In this document: in pieces, positions 1-7,952 of the stretch
How the letters are laid out: each line of letters opens with the position of its first letter
Position numbering within the stretch: position 1 is the first letter of the stretch
NCBI GenBank assembly: GCA_044445965.1
Contig: JBIOEJ010000003.1
Span: 1-64,000, forward strand
Direction: 5' to 3'
DNA from: GAS188 sp044445965
Lineage (GTDB): Bacteria; Pseudomonadota; Alphaproteobacteria; Rhizobiales; Beijerinckiaceae
DNA length: 64,000 bases
Position numbers and translations under genes: made by a program
The notes under the pieces: generated by a model
The model's database searches: none
What the model was told of the DNA's origin: nothing
The model's input: only the letters and a program-made list of their open reading frames with translations

Positions 1-212
1 TAGTTCTTGCCGATCAGCGTCTCGAGGAAGGAATTGGTGATCCGCGTCCCGACATTCGACTGCTCGGCGATGGGATCGATGGTGTTGCTGGTGGCGATGA
101 GCTGCACGGCGACCTTGATATCGGGCCGCTGATCGGCCTGCGCGATGGCGAAGTGCGGCAAGGCGCTGGCGCCGGCGACGGCCATCAGGCCGCGTCTCGT
201 CAGTTTCAGCAT
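1..212 (-). CDS. ABC transporter substrate-binding protein, peptide/nickel type (5' part only)
   Basis: Only the first ~70 codons are in the window; the gene runs off the left edge. The protein starts with a twin-arginine-like export signal (TRRGLMAVAGASALPHFAIA) ending near an AQA cleavage site. The mature start (KVAVQLIATSNTIDPIAEQS, then TRITNSFLETLIGKN) matches the opening strand of family 5 (DppA/OppA-type) solute-binding proteins, which carry peptides, opines or similar solutes to a membrane ABC importer. It is divergent from the catabolic operon beginning at 505, so it may supply that pathway's substrate; that link is inference. The ligand cannot be read from this fragment. Confidence 0.65.
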   Translation of the reverse strand, partial: MLKLTRRGLMAVAGASALPHFAIAQADQRPDIKVAVQLIATSNTIDPIAEQSNVGTRITNSFLETLIGKN

Positions 213-504
213 GACGGCTCTCCTCCATGGGCACGATCTCGGCCGCCGGATGGCGGGCGAGAGCACTCGAATTGCAAAGGCTCGGCTTGACCAAATGCTC
301 GAATTGATTTGGCGATATGCTAGGCGGGTGCGCGGCGACCGCAGGACCTTGCGGGCCGCCGCCAACGCATAGGAAGGCTCGATGAAACTTCGATGACCGA
401 TACCTCACTCGGCGTCGACGTATTCACCACCGATCGCCCGGGCTTGGCGCTGCAAGCCCGCAATGCCATAGGCAAGCGGTGAGGAAGCGGAGAGGACCCT
501 GCAG

Positions 505-1278
505 ATGGACGCAAGCGAGATCGAACGGGCCACCGATGAATTCGAGGAGGCTCGCCGGCGCGGCGAATATTTTCCGACGGCGTGGTTCGGTCGCCTCGCG
601 ATCGACGATGCCTATCGCATCCAGCTCGGCCTGCTGAGGCGCCGGTCCGCCGAGCCGGGGCAGCGCCGCATCGGCTGGAAGGTCGGTCTCACGGCTCCCG
701 CCATCCAGGAGCAGTTCGGCTTCAAGGAGCCGGTGTTCGGCTGCCTGCTCGAAAGCGGCAAGATCGCCAGCGGCCATGTGTTCCGCCATGCCGATCTGAT
801 CAAGCCGGGCTTTGAGAACGAGCTGTGCGTCAGGCTCGCACGCGATGTGGAGCCCGGCGCCTCGCTGCCGGAGGTCACGGCCGCCATCGGCGTCGTTCAC
901 CCGGCGCTCGAAATCATCGAGACGAGGGGCGATTTCGTCGGGCAGATGGCGCTCGCGCTCGCCGATAATGCGCAGCAATATGCCTTCGTGCTCGGCCCCG
1001 CGGTGCTGCATGTCGATGCCGCTCTTCTCCCGAAGGCCGCGGCGCGGGTGCGGGTGAACGGCGCGGAGGCCGGCAGCGGATTGGGCGAGGCGGTGCTCGG
1101 CCATCCCTTCAACTCGGTCGTGTGGCTCGCCGGCAAGCTCACCGCCTTCGGCGAGAAGCTGCGGGCCGGCGACTTCATCATGACCGGATCCTTCACGCGC
1201 CAATTCCCGCTTGCCGTGGGCCATCGCGTGGAGACGAGCTTCGACGGGTTGGGAAAGGTGGCGGCCGAATTCGCCTGA
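505..1278 (+). CDS. 2-keto-4-pentenoate hydratase / fumarylacetoacetate hydrolase family protein
   Basis: A 257-residue member of the MhpD/HpcG group, about the usual length. Known members hydrate 2-hydroxypenta-2,4-dienoate to 4-hydroxy-2-oxovalerate or decarboxylate 4-oxalocrotonate in the cytoplasm, using a divalent metal. Seen here: GWKVGLT at about residues 57-63, the paired acidic ligands in FENEL (Glu104, Glu106) and a third Glu in EIIETRGDF (about 136-139). A GGAGAGGA ribosome site precedes the ATG. It is the first gene of a same-strand run with a glutamine-synthetase-like ligase, an aldehyde dehydrogenase and an alcohol dehydrogenase. No ring-cleavage dioxygenase is nearby, so the substrate may not be a classical meta-cleavage product. 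Confidence 0.82.
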   Translation: MDASEIERATDEFEEARRRGEYFPTAWFGRLAIDDAYRIQLGLLRRRSAEPGQRRIGWKVGLTAPAIQEQFGFKEPVFGCLLESGKIASGHVFRHADLIKPGFENELCVRLARDVEPGASLPEVTAAIGVVHPALEIIETRGDFVGQMALALADNAQQYAFVLGPAVLHVDAALLPKAAARVRVNGAEAGSGLGEAVLGHPFNSVVWLAGKLTAFGEKLRAGDFIMTGSFTRQFPLAVGHRVETSFDGLGKVAAEFA

Positions 1279-1374
1279 ACGCCGCCGATGGCTGTTGCGA
1301 AAACGTCATCGATCCGCCAAAAGCTTGAGGGGGCGGCCAGGCCGCCAGAATCGGGTTGCGCGGCGGAGGGAAGA

Positions 1375-2742
1375 GTGGACGCAAGGGAAGTCCGGACCAA
1401 GGAGGATGCCAAGCGCATCCTCGAGGAGCGCGGCCTGTCGCATGTGAAGCTCGGCCTCACCGATATCGACGGCATCATGCGCGGCAAATATGTCAGCCGC
1501 TCGAAGTTCCTCTCGATCCTCGACAAGGGCTTGAGCTTCTGCGACGTGGTGCTCGGCTGGGACTCGAACGATCAGCTCTACGACAACGTCACCTTTACGG
1601 GCTGGCACACGGCCTATCCGGACGCGCCCGTGCGTGTCGTGCCGGAGAGCTGCCGGGACCTGCCGATCGAAGGCGACATGCTGTTCTTCCTCGCCGAGTT
1701 CGCCGGAGAGGCCGAGGCGATCTGCCCGCGCGGCCTGCTGCGGCGCGTGCTCGAGCGCGCCGCCGACGCTGGTCATGCGGTCGAGTCGGCCGTCGAGTTC
1801 GAGTTCTTCGTGTTCGAGGAGACGCCCCGCTCGGTGCGCGAGAAGGGCCATCGCAACCTGACGCCGATCACGCCGGGCTATTTCGGCTATTCGGTGCTGC
1901 GCTCCTCGGTGCATGCGGATTTCTATGCGGACCTCTTGCGGCAATGCGGCGAGATGGGCATGCCCCTCGAAGGGCTGCACACCGAGACCGGCCCCGGCGT
2001 GCTCGAGGCCGCGATCGCCCATTCGGAGGCGCTCGAGGCTGCCGACCGGGCGGCGCTGTTCAAGACCTTCACCAAGGTGCTTGCGCAGAAGCGCGGCTGG
2101 ATGGCGACCTTCATGGCGAAATGGTCGCCGAGCTGGCCCGGCCAGAGCGGGCATCTGCACATGTCGCTCTTCGACCGAGAGGGCAGAGGCATCTTTCACG
2201 ATGCCGGGAAGCCGCACGGCGTATCGGACGAGATGCGCTGGTTCGTCGGCGGGCAGCAGGCGTTGATGCCCGAGCTGCTGGCGATGGTCGCCTCGACGGT
2301 GAACAGCTACCGGCGGCTGATCCCCGGCTTCTGGGCGCCGACGGAAGCGAGCTGGGGCATCGAGAACCGCACTTGCGCGTTGCGCGTCATCCCGGGCTCG
2401 CCGGCGAGCCAGCGCGTCGAGTATCGGATCGCCGCCGCCGACATCAATCCTTACATCGCGCTCAGCTGCGCCATCGGCTCGGGCCTTTACGGCATCGAGA
2501 ACAAGATCGAGCCCGACGCCCCCGTCGCCGGCAATGCCTATGCGCAGAAATTCCCGAGGAAGCGCGCCTTGCCGCGCACCCTGACCGAGGCGGCCTCGCG
2601 CCTCAAGCAGTCGAAGGCGGCGCGCGAGCTGTTCGGAGACGCCTTCGTCGATCACTACGCGGCGACGCGGGAATGGGAGGATCGCGAGTTCCGCCGCGCC
2701 ATCACGGATTGGGAGCTCGCTCGCTATTTCGAGATCATTTGA
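1375..2742 (+). CDS. Glutamine synthetase-like ligase (gamma-glutamyl-amine ligase type)
   Basis: A glutamine-synthetase-fold enzyme of the group that includes gamma-glutamylputrescine synthetase; such enzymes join glutamate to an amine using ATP. The beta-grasp N-domain motif (TDIDGIMRGKYV), the ATP/glutamate-site motif GQSGHLHMSL and the core NSYRRLIPGFWAPTEASWG followed by ENRTCALRV are all visible. I chose GTG at 1375 because GGAGGG lies 4 bases before it and the protein then starts where family members do (455 residues); an ATG at 1288 would add 29 poorly conserved residues. It lies between the hydratase-like gene and an aldehyde dehydrogenase, as in puu-type pathways that oxidise glutamylated amines. 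The true amine is unknown. Confidence 0.85.
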   Translation: MDAREVRTKEDAKRILEERGLSHVKLGLTDIDGIMRGKYVSRSKFLSILDKGLSFCDVVLGWDSNDQLYDNVTFTGWHTAYPDAPVRVVPESCRDLPIEGDMLFFLAEFAGEAEAICPRGLLRRVLERAADAGHAVESAVEFEFFVFEETPRSVREKGHRNLTPITPGYFGYSVLRSSVHADFYADLLRQCGEMGMPLEGLHTETGPGVLEAAIAHSEALEAADRAALFKTFTKVLAQKRGWMATFMAKWSPSWPGQSGHLHMSLFDREGRGIFHDAGKPHGVSDEMRWFVGGQQALMPELLAMVASTVNSYRRLIPGFWAPTEASWGIENRTCALRVIPGSPASQRVEYRIAAADINPYIALSCAIGSGLYGIENKIEPDAPVAGNAYAQKFPRKRALPRTLTEAASRLKQSKAARELFGDAFVDHYAATREWEDREFRRAITDWELARYFEII

Positions 2743-2840
2743 TGCGGGCGGCCGATCGTCAGTCGCATCTGCATGCGCTGGCGCCCGCAAGGGGAGAGGT
2801 GGGCATGTTCCCTTCCACAACGTCACGAGGAGGAAACCTC

Positions 2841-4226
2841 ATGTCCGAGATCGTCTGCATATCGCCCATAGACGGCCGCGAGGTGGCGCGGCGCAAGACC
2901 GCCTCACCCTCCGAAATCGATGCCGCGCTCGCGGGCGCGCGCAAGGCGCAGCGCGACTGGGCCAGCGTGCCGCTCGAGGAACGCGTGGCGACGGTGCTGC
3001 GCGGCATCGAGGCGCTGGGCGCCATGAACGAGGACATCGTCGCCGAGCTCGCGCTGCAGATGGGACGGCCCATCCGCTATGGCGGCGAGTTCCGCGGCGT
3101 CGAGGAGCGGGCGCGGCACATGGCCTCGATCGCAGAGGCTTCGCTGGCGCCGATCGTGCCTGAGGCGAAGGCCGGCTTCCGCCGCATGATCAAGCGCGAG
3201 CCGCTCGGCGTCGTGCTCGTCGTCGCGCCTTGGAATTACCCCTATCTGACGGCGATCAACGCGATCGTTCCGGCCTTGATCGCCGGCAACGCCGTGATCC
3301 TGAAGCATGCCGCGCAAACGATCCTGGTCGGCGAGCGTTTCCAAACCGCCTTCGACAGGGCGGGCCTGCCGAAGGGCCTCTTCACGCATCTCGTCCTCAC
3401 CCATGCGGACACGGCCCGCATCCTTTCGGCGGGCGCCGTCGATCATGCGAACTTCACGGGCTCGGTCGCCGGCGGCAAGGCGATCGAGCGCGCCGCTGCC
3501 GGCACCTTCACGAGCCTGGGGCTCGAGCTCGGCGGCAAGGACCCGGCCTATGTGCGCCCCGATGCCAGGTTCGACCACTCCGTCGAGAATCTCGTCGATG
3601 GCGCCTTCTTCAATTCCGGCCAATGCTGCTGCGGCATCGAGCGCATCTACGTCCACGAAGCGCTGTTCGACCGTTTCGTCGACGCCTATGTCGACCTCAC
3701 GCGGCGCTACATTCTCGGCAACCCGCTCGAGCAGGAGACCACGCTCGGGCCGATGGCGCATCTGCGCTTCGCAGAGCTGGTGCGGCGGCAGACGAACGAG
3801 GCGCTGTCGAAAGGCGCGCGCCCCCATATCGATGCCAAGACCTTTCCGGCGAACGCATCGGGCACGCCCTACCTCGCGCCGCAAGTGCTCACCCATGTGG
3901 ACCACACGATGAGCGTGATGGTCGAAGAGAGCTTCGGCCCGGTCGTCGGCATCATGAAGGTGAAGTCGGACGAGGAAGCGGTCTCGCTCATGAACGACAG
4001 CCCTTACGGGCTCACGGCCTCGATCTGGTCGAGCGATACGGACGCCGCCGAGGCGATCGGCGACCGCGTCGAGACCGGCACCGTCTTCATGAACCGCTGC
4101 GACTATCTCGATCCGGCGCTCGCCTGGACCGGCGTCAAGGATACGGGCCGCGGCGCCTCGCTCTCGGAGATCGGCTATGCGACGCTGACCCGGCCGAAAT
4201 CCTTCCACCTGCGCCACGCTCTTTGA
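2841..4226 (+). CDS. NAD(P)+-dependent aldehyde dehydrogenase
   Basis: A 461-residue cytoplasmic aldehyde dehydrogenase of the standard superfamily. The cofactor-binding segment VVAPWNYPYLTAINAIVPAL is at about residues 127-146. The general-base glutamate is in LGLELGGKDP (Glu229), and the catalytic cysteine is in NSGQCCCGIERIYV, most likely Cys263 by analogy with ALDH2. An AGGAGG ribosome site (2828-2833) fixes the ATG. The stop is 9 bases before the next gene's ATG, so it is co-transcribed with the iron alcohol dehydrogenase and probably with the upstream ligase. The pair would interconvert an alcohol, aldehyde and acid, possibly glutamylated. Other family members oxidise succinic semialdehyde or gamma-glutamyl-aminobutyraldehyde, which cannot be separated here. 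Confidence 0.88.
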   Translation: MSEIVCISPIDGREVARRKTASPSEIDAALAGARKAQRDWASVPLEERVATVLRGIEALGAMNEDIVAELALQMGRPIRYGGEFRGVEERARHMASIAEASLAPIVPEAKAGFRRMIKREPLGVVLVVAPWNYPYLTAINAIVPALIAGNAVILKHAAQTILVGERFQTAFDRAGLPKGLFTHLVLTHADTARILSAGAVDHANFTGSVAGGKAIERAAAGTFTSLGLELGGKDPAYVRPDARFDHSVENLVDGAFFNSGQCCCGIERIYVHEALFDRFVDAYVDLTRRYILGNPLEQETTLGPMAHLRFAELVRRQTNEALSKGARPHIDAKTFPANASGTPYLAPQVLTHVDHTMSVMVEESFGPVVGIMKVKSDEEAVSLMNDSPYGLTASIWSSDTDAAEAIGDRVETGTVFMNRCDYLDPALAWTGVKDTGRGASLSEIGYATLTRPKSFHLRHAL

Positions 4227-4235
4227 GGATCACGC

Positions 4236-5420
4236 ATGCCCGCCACTCTGACCGCCAATTGGAGCTATCCGACCCGCGTCCTGGTCGGACCCGGCCGCCT
4301 CGCCGAGATCGGCGAGGCCTGCAAGAGCGTCGGCATGGCGCGGCCCTTGATCGTCACCGATAAGGGCCTCGCCGAGGGGCCGGTGATCGCCAAAGCGCGC
4401 GCTGCTATCGCGGCGGCCGGGTTCGACCCGGCGATCTTCTCCGATGTGCGGGGCAATCCGACCGAGTCCAATGTGAAGGCCGGGCTCGCCGTCTTCCGCT
4501 CAGGCTCCCATGACGGCGTCGTCGCCATCGGCGGCGGCTCGGCGCTCGATGTCGGCAAGACCGTCGCCTTCATGAACGGCCAGACGCGCCCGGTTTGGGA
4601 TTTCGAGGATATCGGCGATTGGTGGACGAGGGCGCAGACGAAGGGCATCGCCCCGATCGTCGCCGTGCCGACGACGGCCGGCACAGGCTCCGAGGTCGGC
4701 CGCGCCTCGGTCGTCACCAATGAGGCGACGCATCGAAAGAAGATCATCTTTCACCCGCTGATGCTGCCGAAGATCGTCATCGCGGACCCTGAGACGACCA
4801 TCGGGCTGCCGCCCTTCCTGACCGCGGCCACCGGCTTCGACGCGCTCGCCCATTGCTTCGAGGCCTATTGCGCGCGAGGCTTCCATCCGCTCTCGGATGG
4901 CATCGCGCTCGAGGGGATGCGGCTGATCAAGGAGCATCTGCCGCGCGCTTACCGGGACGGGGCCGATATCGAGGCGCGCTCGCGCATGCTGGCCGCGGCC
5001 TCGATGGGCGCGATCGCCTTCCAGAAGGGGTTGGGTGCCGTGCACTCGATCTCGCACCCGGTGGGCGCGCTCTACGACACGCATCACGGGCTGACGAACG
5101 CCGTGGTGCTCCCTTATGTGATGGCGTTCAACCGCGGCGCCATCGCGGAGCGGATGGTGCTGCTTGCCCGCTTCCTCGATCTGCCGAAGCCGGGCTTCGA
5201 CGGCGTGCTGGATTGGGTGCTCGCCTTGCGCAAGGAGCTCGGCGTGCCGCGCTCGCTCGCCGATCTGGGCGTCAAGGAGGACCGCATCGACGAGATGGCG
5301 GCGATGTCCGTCGATGACCCGACGGCCGCCAGCAATCCCGTGCCGATGCAGGCGGCGGACTTCGCCAAAGTGATGCGCGCGGCGCTGAAGGGCGATGTGG
5401 CGGCGGCGGGGAGGGGCTAA
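4236..5420 (+). CDS. Iron-containing alcohol dehydrogenase
   Basis: A group III (Fe-dependent) alcohol dehydrogenase of 394 residues, typical family length. Visible hallmarks are the nucleotide-binding GGGSALDVGKTVAF, the AVPTTAGTGSEV segment and the two metal-ligand regions DALAHCFEAYCARGFHPLSD and HSISHPVGALYDTHHG. The family reduces aldehydes or oxidises primary alcohols and short hydroxy acids with NAD(P)H. It follows the aldehyde dehydrogenase by 9 bases and closes the + strand operon. A perfect 16-bp inverted repeat lies just beyond its stop, between it and the convergent MttB-family gene. Confidence 0.88.
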   Translation: MPATLTANWSYPTRVLVGPGRLAEIGEACKSVGMARPLIVTDKGLAEGPVIAKARAAIAAAGFDPAIFSDVRGNPTESNVKAGLAVFRSGSHDGVVAIGGGSALDVGKTVAFMNGQTRPVWDFEDIGDWWTRAQTKGIAPIVAVPTTAGTGSEVGRASVVTNEATHRKKIIFHPLMLPKIVIADPETTIGLPPFLTAATGFDALAHCFEAYCARGFHPLSDGIALEGMRLIKEHLPRAYRDGADIEARSRMLAAASMGAIAFQKGLGAVHSISHPVGALYDTHHGLTNAVVLPYVMAFNRGAIAERMVLLARFLDLPKPGFDGVLDWVLALRKELGVPRSLADLGVKEDRIDEMAAMSVDDPTAASNPVPMQAADFAKVMRAALKGDVAAAGRG

Positions 5421-5439
5421 GGAATGGCGCTGCGCACAT

Positions 5440-5488
5440 CGTCATGGCCGGGCCAGTTCCTCAGCAAAGAATTGGCCCGGCCATGACG
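5440..5488. repeat. Palindromic intergenic element (REP-like), possible bidirectional terminator
   Basis: Arms at 5440-5455 and 5473-5488 are perfect 16-base inverted copies (left arm CGTCATGGCCGGGCCA). The stem can extend inward with G-U pairs around a short loop. It sits exactly between two convergent genes. The CGTCAT/ATGACG ends recur at 30964-30993, so this looks like a family of interspersed palindromes that may also stop transcription from both sides. Confidence 0.75.
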
Positions 5489-5519
5489 CGAAGGGCATGC
5501 CAAGAGTTTGCCTCGCCCG

Positions 5520-7085
5520 TCAATACGCCGCATCGGGAAGCGAGGCCTTCTTGCGCTCGATGAAGTCGCGCAAGGCCTCGTCGATACCGGGATCGATGGC
5601 GGGGGCCTCGTATTCGGCTAGCGACTTCTTCCAAGCCTTGTTGGCGCGTTGCGCCGCGTCCAATCCACCTTCCGCCTCCCATTGCTCGACCGAGTTGTTG
5701 TCGGCGAGCGAGGAGCGGTAAAAGGCAGTCTCGAAATTCGCCTGCGTATGGGCGCAGCCGAGGAAATGCGTGCCGGGCGCCACCTCGCGGAAGGCCTGGA
5801 AGGCCTGGCCGTTCTCCGAGAGATCGATGCCCTTGGCCAGCACATGCATGGCGCCGAGCTGGTCGAAATCGAGCATGAATTTCTCGTAGGAAGCCGTCAG
5901 ACCGCCCTCCGTCCAACCGGCCGCATGCAGCACGAAATTGGTGCCGGCCTGCAAGGTCGGCAGCAGAGTGTGGGCGCTCTCATAGGCGGCCTGCGCGTCC
6001 GGAATCTTCGAGGCGCAGAGCGAGCCGCCGGTGCGGAACGGCATGTTCATCCGCCGCGCCAGTTGGGCCGCGCCGAAGATCGCGAGCGTCGCCTCTGGCG
6101 TGCCGAAGGTCGGCGCCCCGGACTGCATCGACAAGGTCGAGACGAAGGTGCCGAAGATCACCGGCGCGCCGGGCCGCACCAATTGCGTGAAGGCGGTGCC
6201 GGCCATGACCTCGGCGAGCACTTGCGTCAAGGTGCCGGCGACCGTGACCGGGCTCATGGCGCCAGACAGGATGAAGGGCGTGATGATGCAGGCCTGATTG
6301 TTCTGCGCATAGACCTCCGCCGCGCCGATCATGATGGTGTCCCACACAAGCGGCGAATTGGCGTTGATCAGGCTGGTGCAGACGGTGTTCTCCTGCACGA
6401 AGGCCTTGCCGAACAGGATCTCGCACATCGTCACGGTGTCCTTGGCGCGCTCGGGATGCGTCACCGAACCCATGAACGGCTTGTCGGAGAGGCGCATATG
6501 CGCATAGACCATCTCGAGATGGCGCTTGTTCACCGGCAAGTCGACGGGCTCGCAGACCGTGCCGCCCGAATGGTGGATGAAGGGCGTCGCATAGGAAAGC
6601 TTCACGAAATTGCGGAAATCCTCGATCGTGCCGTAGCGGCGGCCCTGGTCGAGGTCACGCACGAAGGGCGAGCCGTAATTCGGCGCGAAGACGGTGGAGT
6701 TGCCCCCGATATGCACGTTGCGCTCGGGGTTGCGGGCGTGCTGGACATATTCGGAAGGCGCGGTGGCGCAGAGCGCCCTGGCGAGCCCGCGCGGGAAGCG
6801 CACCCGCGTGCCCTTGATGTCGCAGCCCGCTCCCTGCAACAGCTCGAGCGCCCGCGGATGGTCGCGGAACTCGATGCCGATCTGCTCGAGCAAGGTGTCG
6901 GCATTGTGCTCGATGAGGGCGAGCCCTTCCTCGCTCAGCACTTCGGTGAGCGGCAGGTTGCGCCTGATATAGGGCACCGACTGCCCGGCGCGCTTCGCCC
7001 GTGCCGTGCGCCTGGCCTCGCGCCCGCGCCGGCCAGGGGGAGCGGATAGGGTGGCGCCCGCGTCCTGATCCGCGATGTCGCTCAT
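5520..7085 (-). CDS. MttB-family (trimethylamine methyltransferase-like) protein, non-pyrrolysine
   Basis: A 521-residue protein of the trimethylamine:corrinoid methyltransferase superfamily. Core motifs across the barrel include HSGGTVCEPVDLP, PFMGSVTHPERAKDTV, LINANSPLVWD, PGAPVIFGTF and the C-terminal FLGCAHTQANFETAFYRS. There is no in-frame TAG, so it lacks the pyrrolysine of methanogen MttB and belongs to the broad bacterial group that includes glycine-betaine methyltransferases. These proteins move a methyl group from a quaternary amine to a cobalamin protein. A GGAGG ribosome site lies 7 bases before the ATG. The N-terminal ~40 residues are basic and poorly conserved. No corrinoid protein is encoded nearby, so its partner and substrate are unknown. 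Confidence 0.85.
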   Translation of the reverse strand: MSDIADQDAGATLSAPPGRRGREARRTARAKRAGQSVPYIRRNLPLTEVLSEEGLALIEHNADTLLEQIGIEFRDHPRALELLQGAGCDIKGTRVRFPRGLARALCATAPSEYVQHARNPERNVHIGGNSTVFAPNYGSPFVRDLDQGRRYGTIEDFRNFVKLSYATPFIHHSGGTVCEPVDLPVNKRHLEMVYAHMRLSDKPFMGSVTHPERAKDTVTMCEILFGKAFVQENTVCTSLINANSPLVWDTIMIGAAEVYAQNNQACIITPFILSGAMSPVTVAGTLTQVLAEVMAGTAFTQLVRPGAPVIFGTFVSTLSMQSGAPTFGTPEATLAIFGAAQLARRMNMPFRTGGSLCASKIPDAQAAYESAHTLLPTLQAGTNFVLHAAGWTEGGLTASYEKFMLDFDQLGAMHVLAKGIDLSENGQAFQAFREVAPGTHFLGCAHTQANFETAFYRSSLADNNSVEQWEAEGGLDAAQRANKAWKKSLAEYEAPAIDPGIDEALRDFIERKKASLPDAAY

Positions 7086-7292
7086 GGTCGTTCCTCCTGT
7101 CCGGCTCGCCGCTCATCGTAGGCAAGACTCCGGCGGCGTAAAGGCGCCCATCTTACCCCGGTTGCCGCGTAGCGCCGTCACCCGCGACCGGGAATATGCC
7201 CGAACTCTTGAAACGGAATTTACCCGGCGTTAGCGGCGTCGCCTCTAAAGCAGTCGTCTCGCGCCCCGGCGCGGTATCAGGGCCTCGTCCCC

Positions 7293-7952
7293 ATGTCGAA
7301 CATTGCCGAGCGCGAAGAGGCCGGCCTCCCACTGCTCTCCTTCGAAGAGATCGCCAAGGGCGATTTCGCCGGCAAGATCGCGCCCGGGCGCGCGGAGGCC
7401 TTCCGCGTCCTCCAGCAATGGACCCGCTCCTTCCTGATGAGCGCCCATCCCGAGCTTGGACGCACGGGCGATGTCTGTCCCTTCACGGCGCAAGGCGCGC
7501 GCGTCGGCACGCTGCGCTTCGGCGTCAGCGAGGCGTCCGGCCGCGATATCTCCCGCATCAGGGAGGAGATGCGAGGTGCCTTCGAGGCGTTCGAGGCGAT
7601 CGCGCATCCGAGGGGAATGGGCAATTTCCGCGCCGTCATCGTCGGCTTCCCCAATTGCCGGGACGAAGAGGGATTGGCGGCGCTCGCGGCCGTGCAGAAG
7701 AGCATGCGGCGGCTGTCCTTCCGGCGCGGGCGCATGATCGGCGTCTTTCACGACCAAACCTCGGCGCCGGGCTTGTGGAACCCGGAATTCCGGCCGCTGC
7801 GCTCGCCGATCCCCCTGATCGCCATCCGCGCCCTCGTCGAGAACGATGCGGTGTTCGTGGCCCGCCATCCCTTGCTGGCGCCGACCTATCTGCGCCGCTT
7901 CCGGCTCTCCGGCGGCAAACGCCTCTTCTCGCACCTGCTGCGGCGGGCTTGA
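7293..7952 (+). CDS. DUF6875-like conserved protein of unknown function
   Basis: A 219-residue soluble protein without signal peptide or membrane segments. The stretch HPELGRTGDVCPFTAQGAR (about residues 52-70) resembles the conserved G-R-x-G-x-VCPF motif of the DUF6875 family; I recall this family from memory and cannot confirm it. Later segments (FRAVIVGFPNCRDEEGL, MIGVFHDQTSAPGLWNPEF, PIPLIAIRALVENDAVF) look like a compact alpha/beta domain. Its stop overlaps the likely TTG start of the following acetyltransferase-like gene, so the two are probably translated together and act in one modification pathway. No biochemical function can be stated. Confidence 0.6.
   Translation: MSNIAEREEAGLPLLSFEEIAKGDFAGKIAPGRAEAFRVLQQWTRSFLMSAHPELGRTGDVCPFTAQGARVGTLRFGVSEASGRDISRIREEMRGAFEAFEAIAHPRGMGNFRAVIVGFPNCRDEEGLAALAAVQKSMRRLSFRRGRMIGVFHDQTSAPGLWNPEFRPLRSPIPLIAIRALVENDAVFVARHPLLAPTYLRRFRLSGGKRLFSHLLRRA

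Noticed and set aside
1356..2840. Open frame upstream of the aldehyde dehydrogenase start
   Set aside because: It is out of frame with the glutamine-synthetase-like gene and lacks domain content; the AGGAGG before 2841 marks the true start.
5520..7085. Possible pyrrolysine codon in the MttB-family gene
   Set aside because: No in-frame TAG is present and the protein is full length, so it is a non-pyrrolysine member.
7196..7948. N-terminal extension of the acetyltransferase frame
   Set aside because: This stretch overlaps the DUF6875-like gene in another frame and reads as Arg/Pro/Ala-rich nonsense; the real protein starts near 7949-7955.
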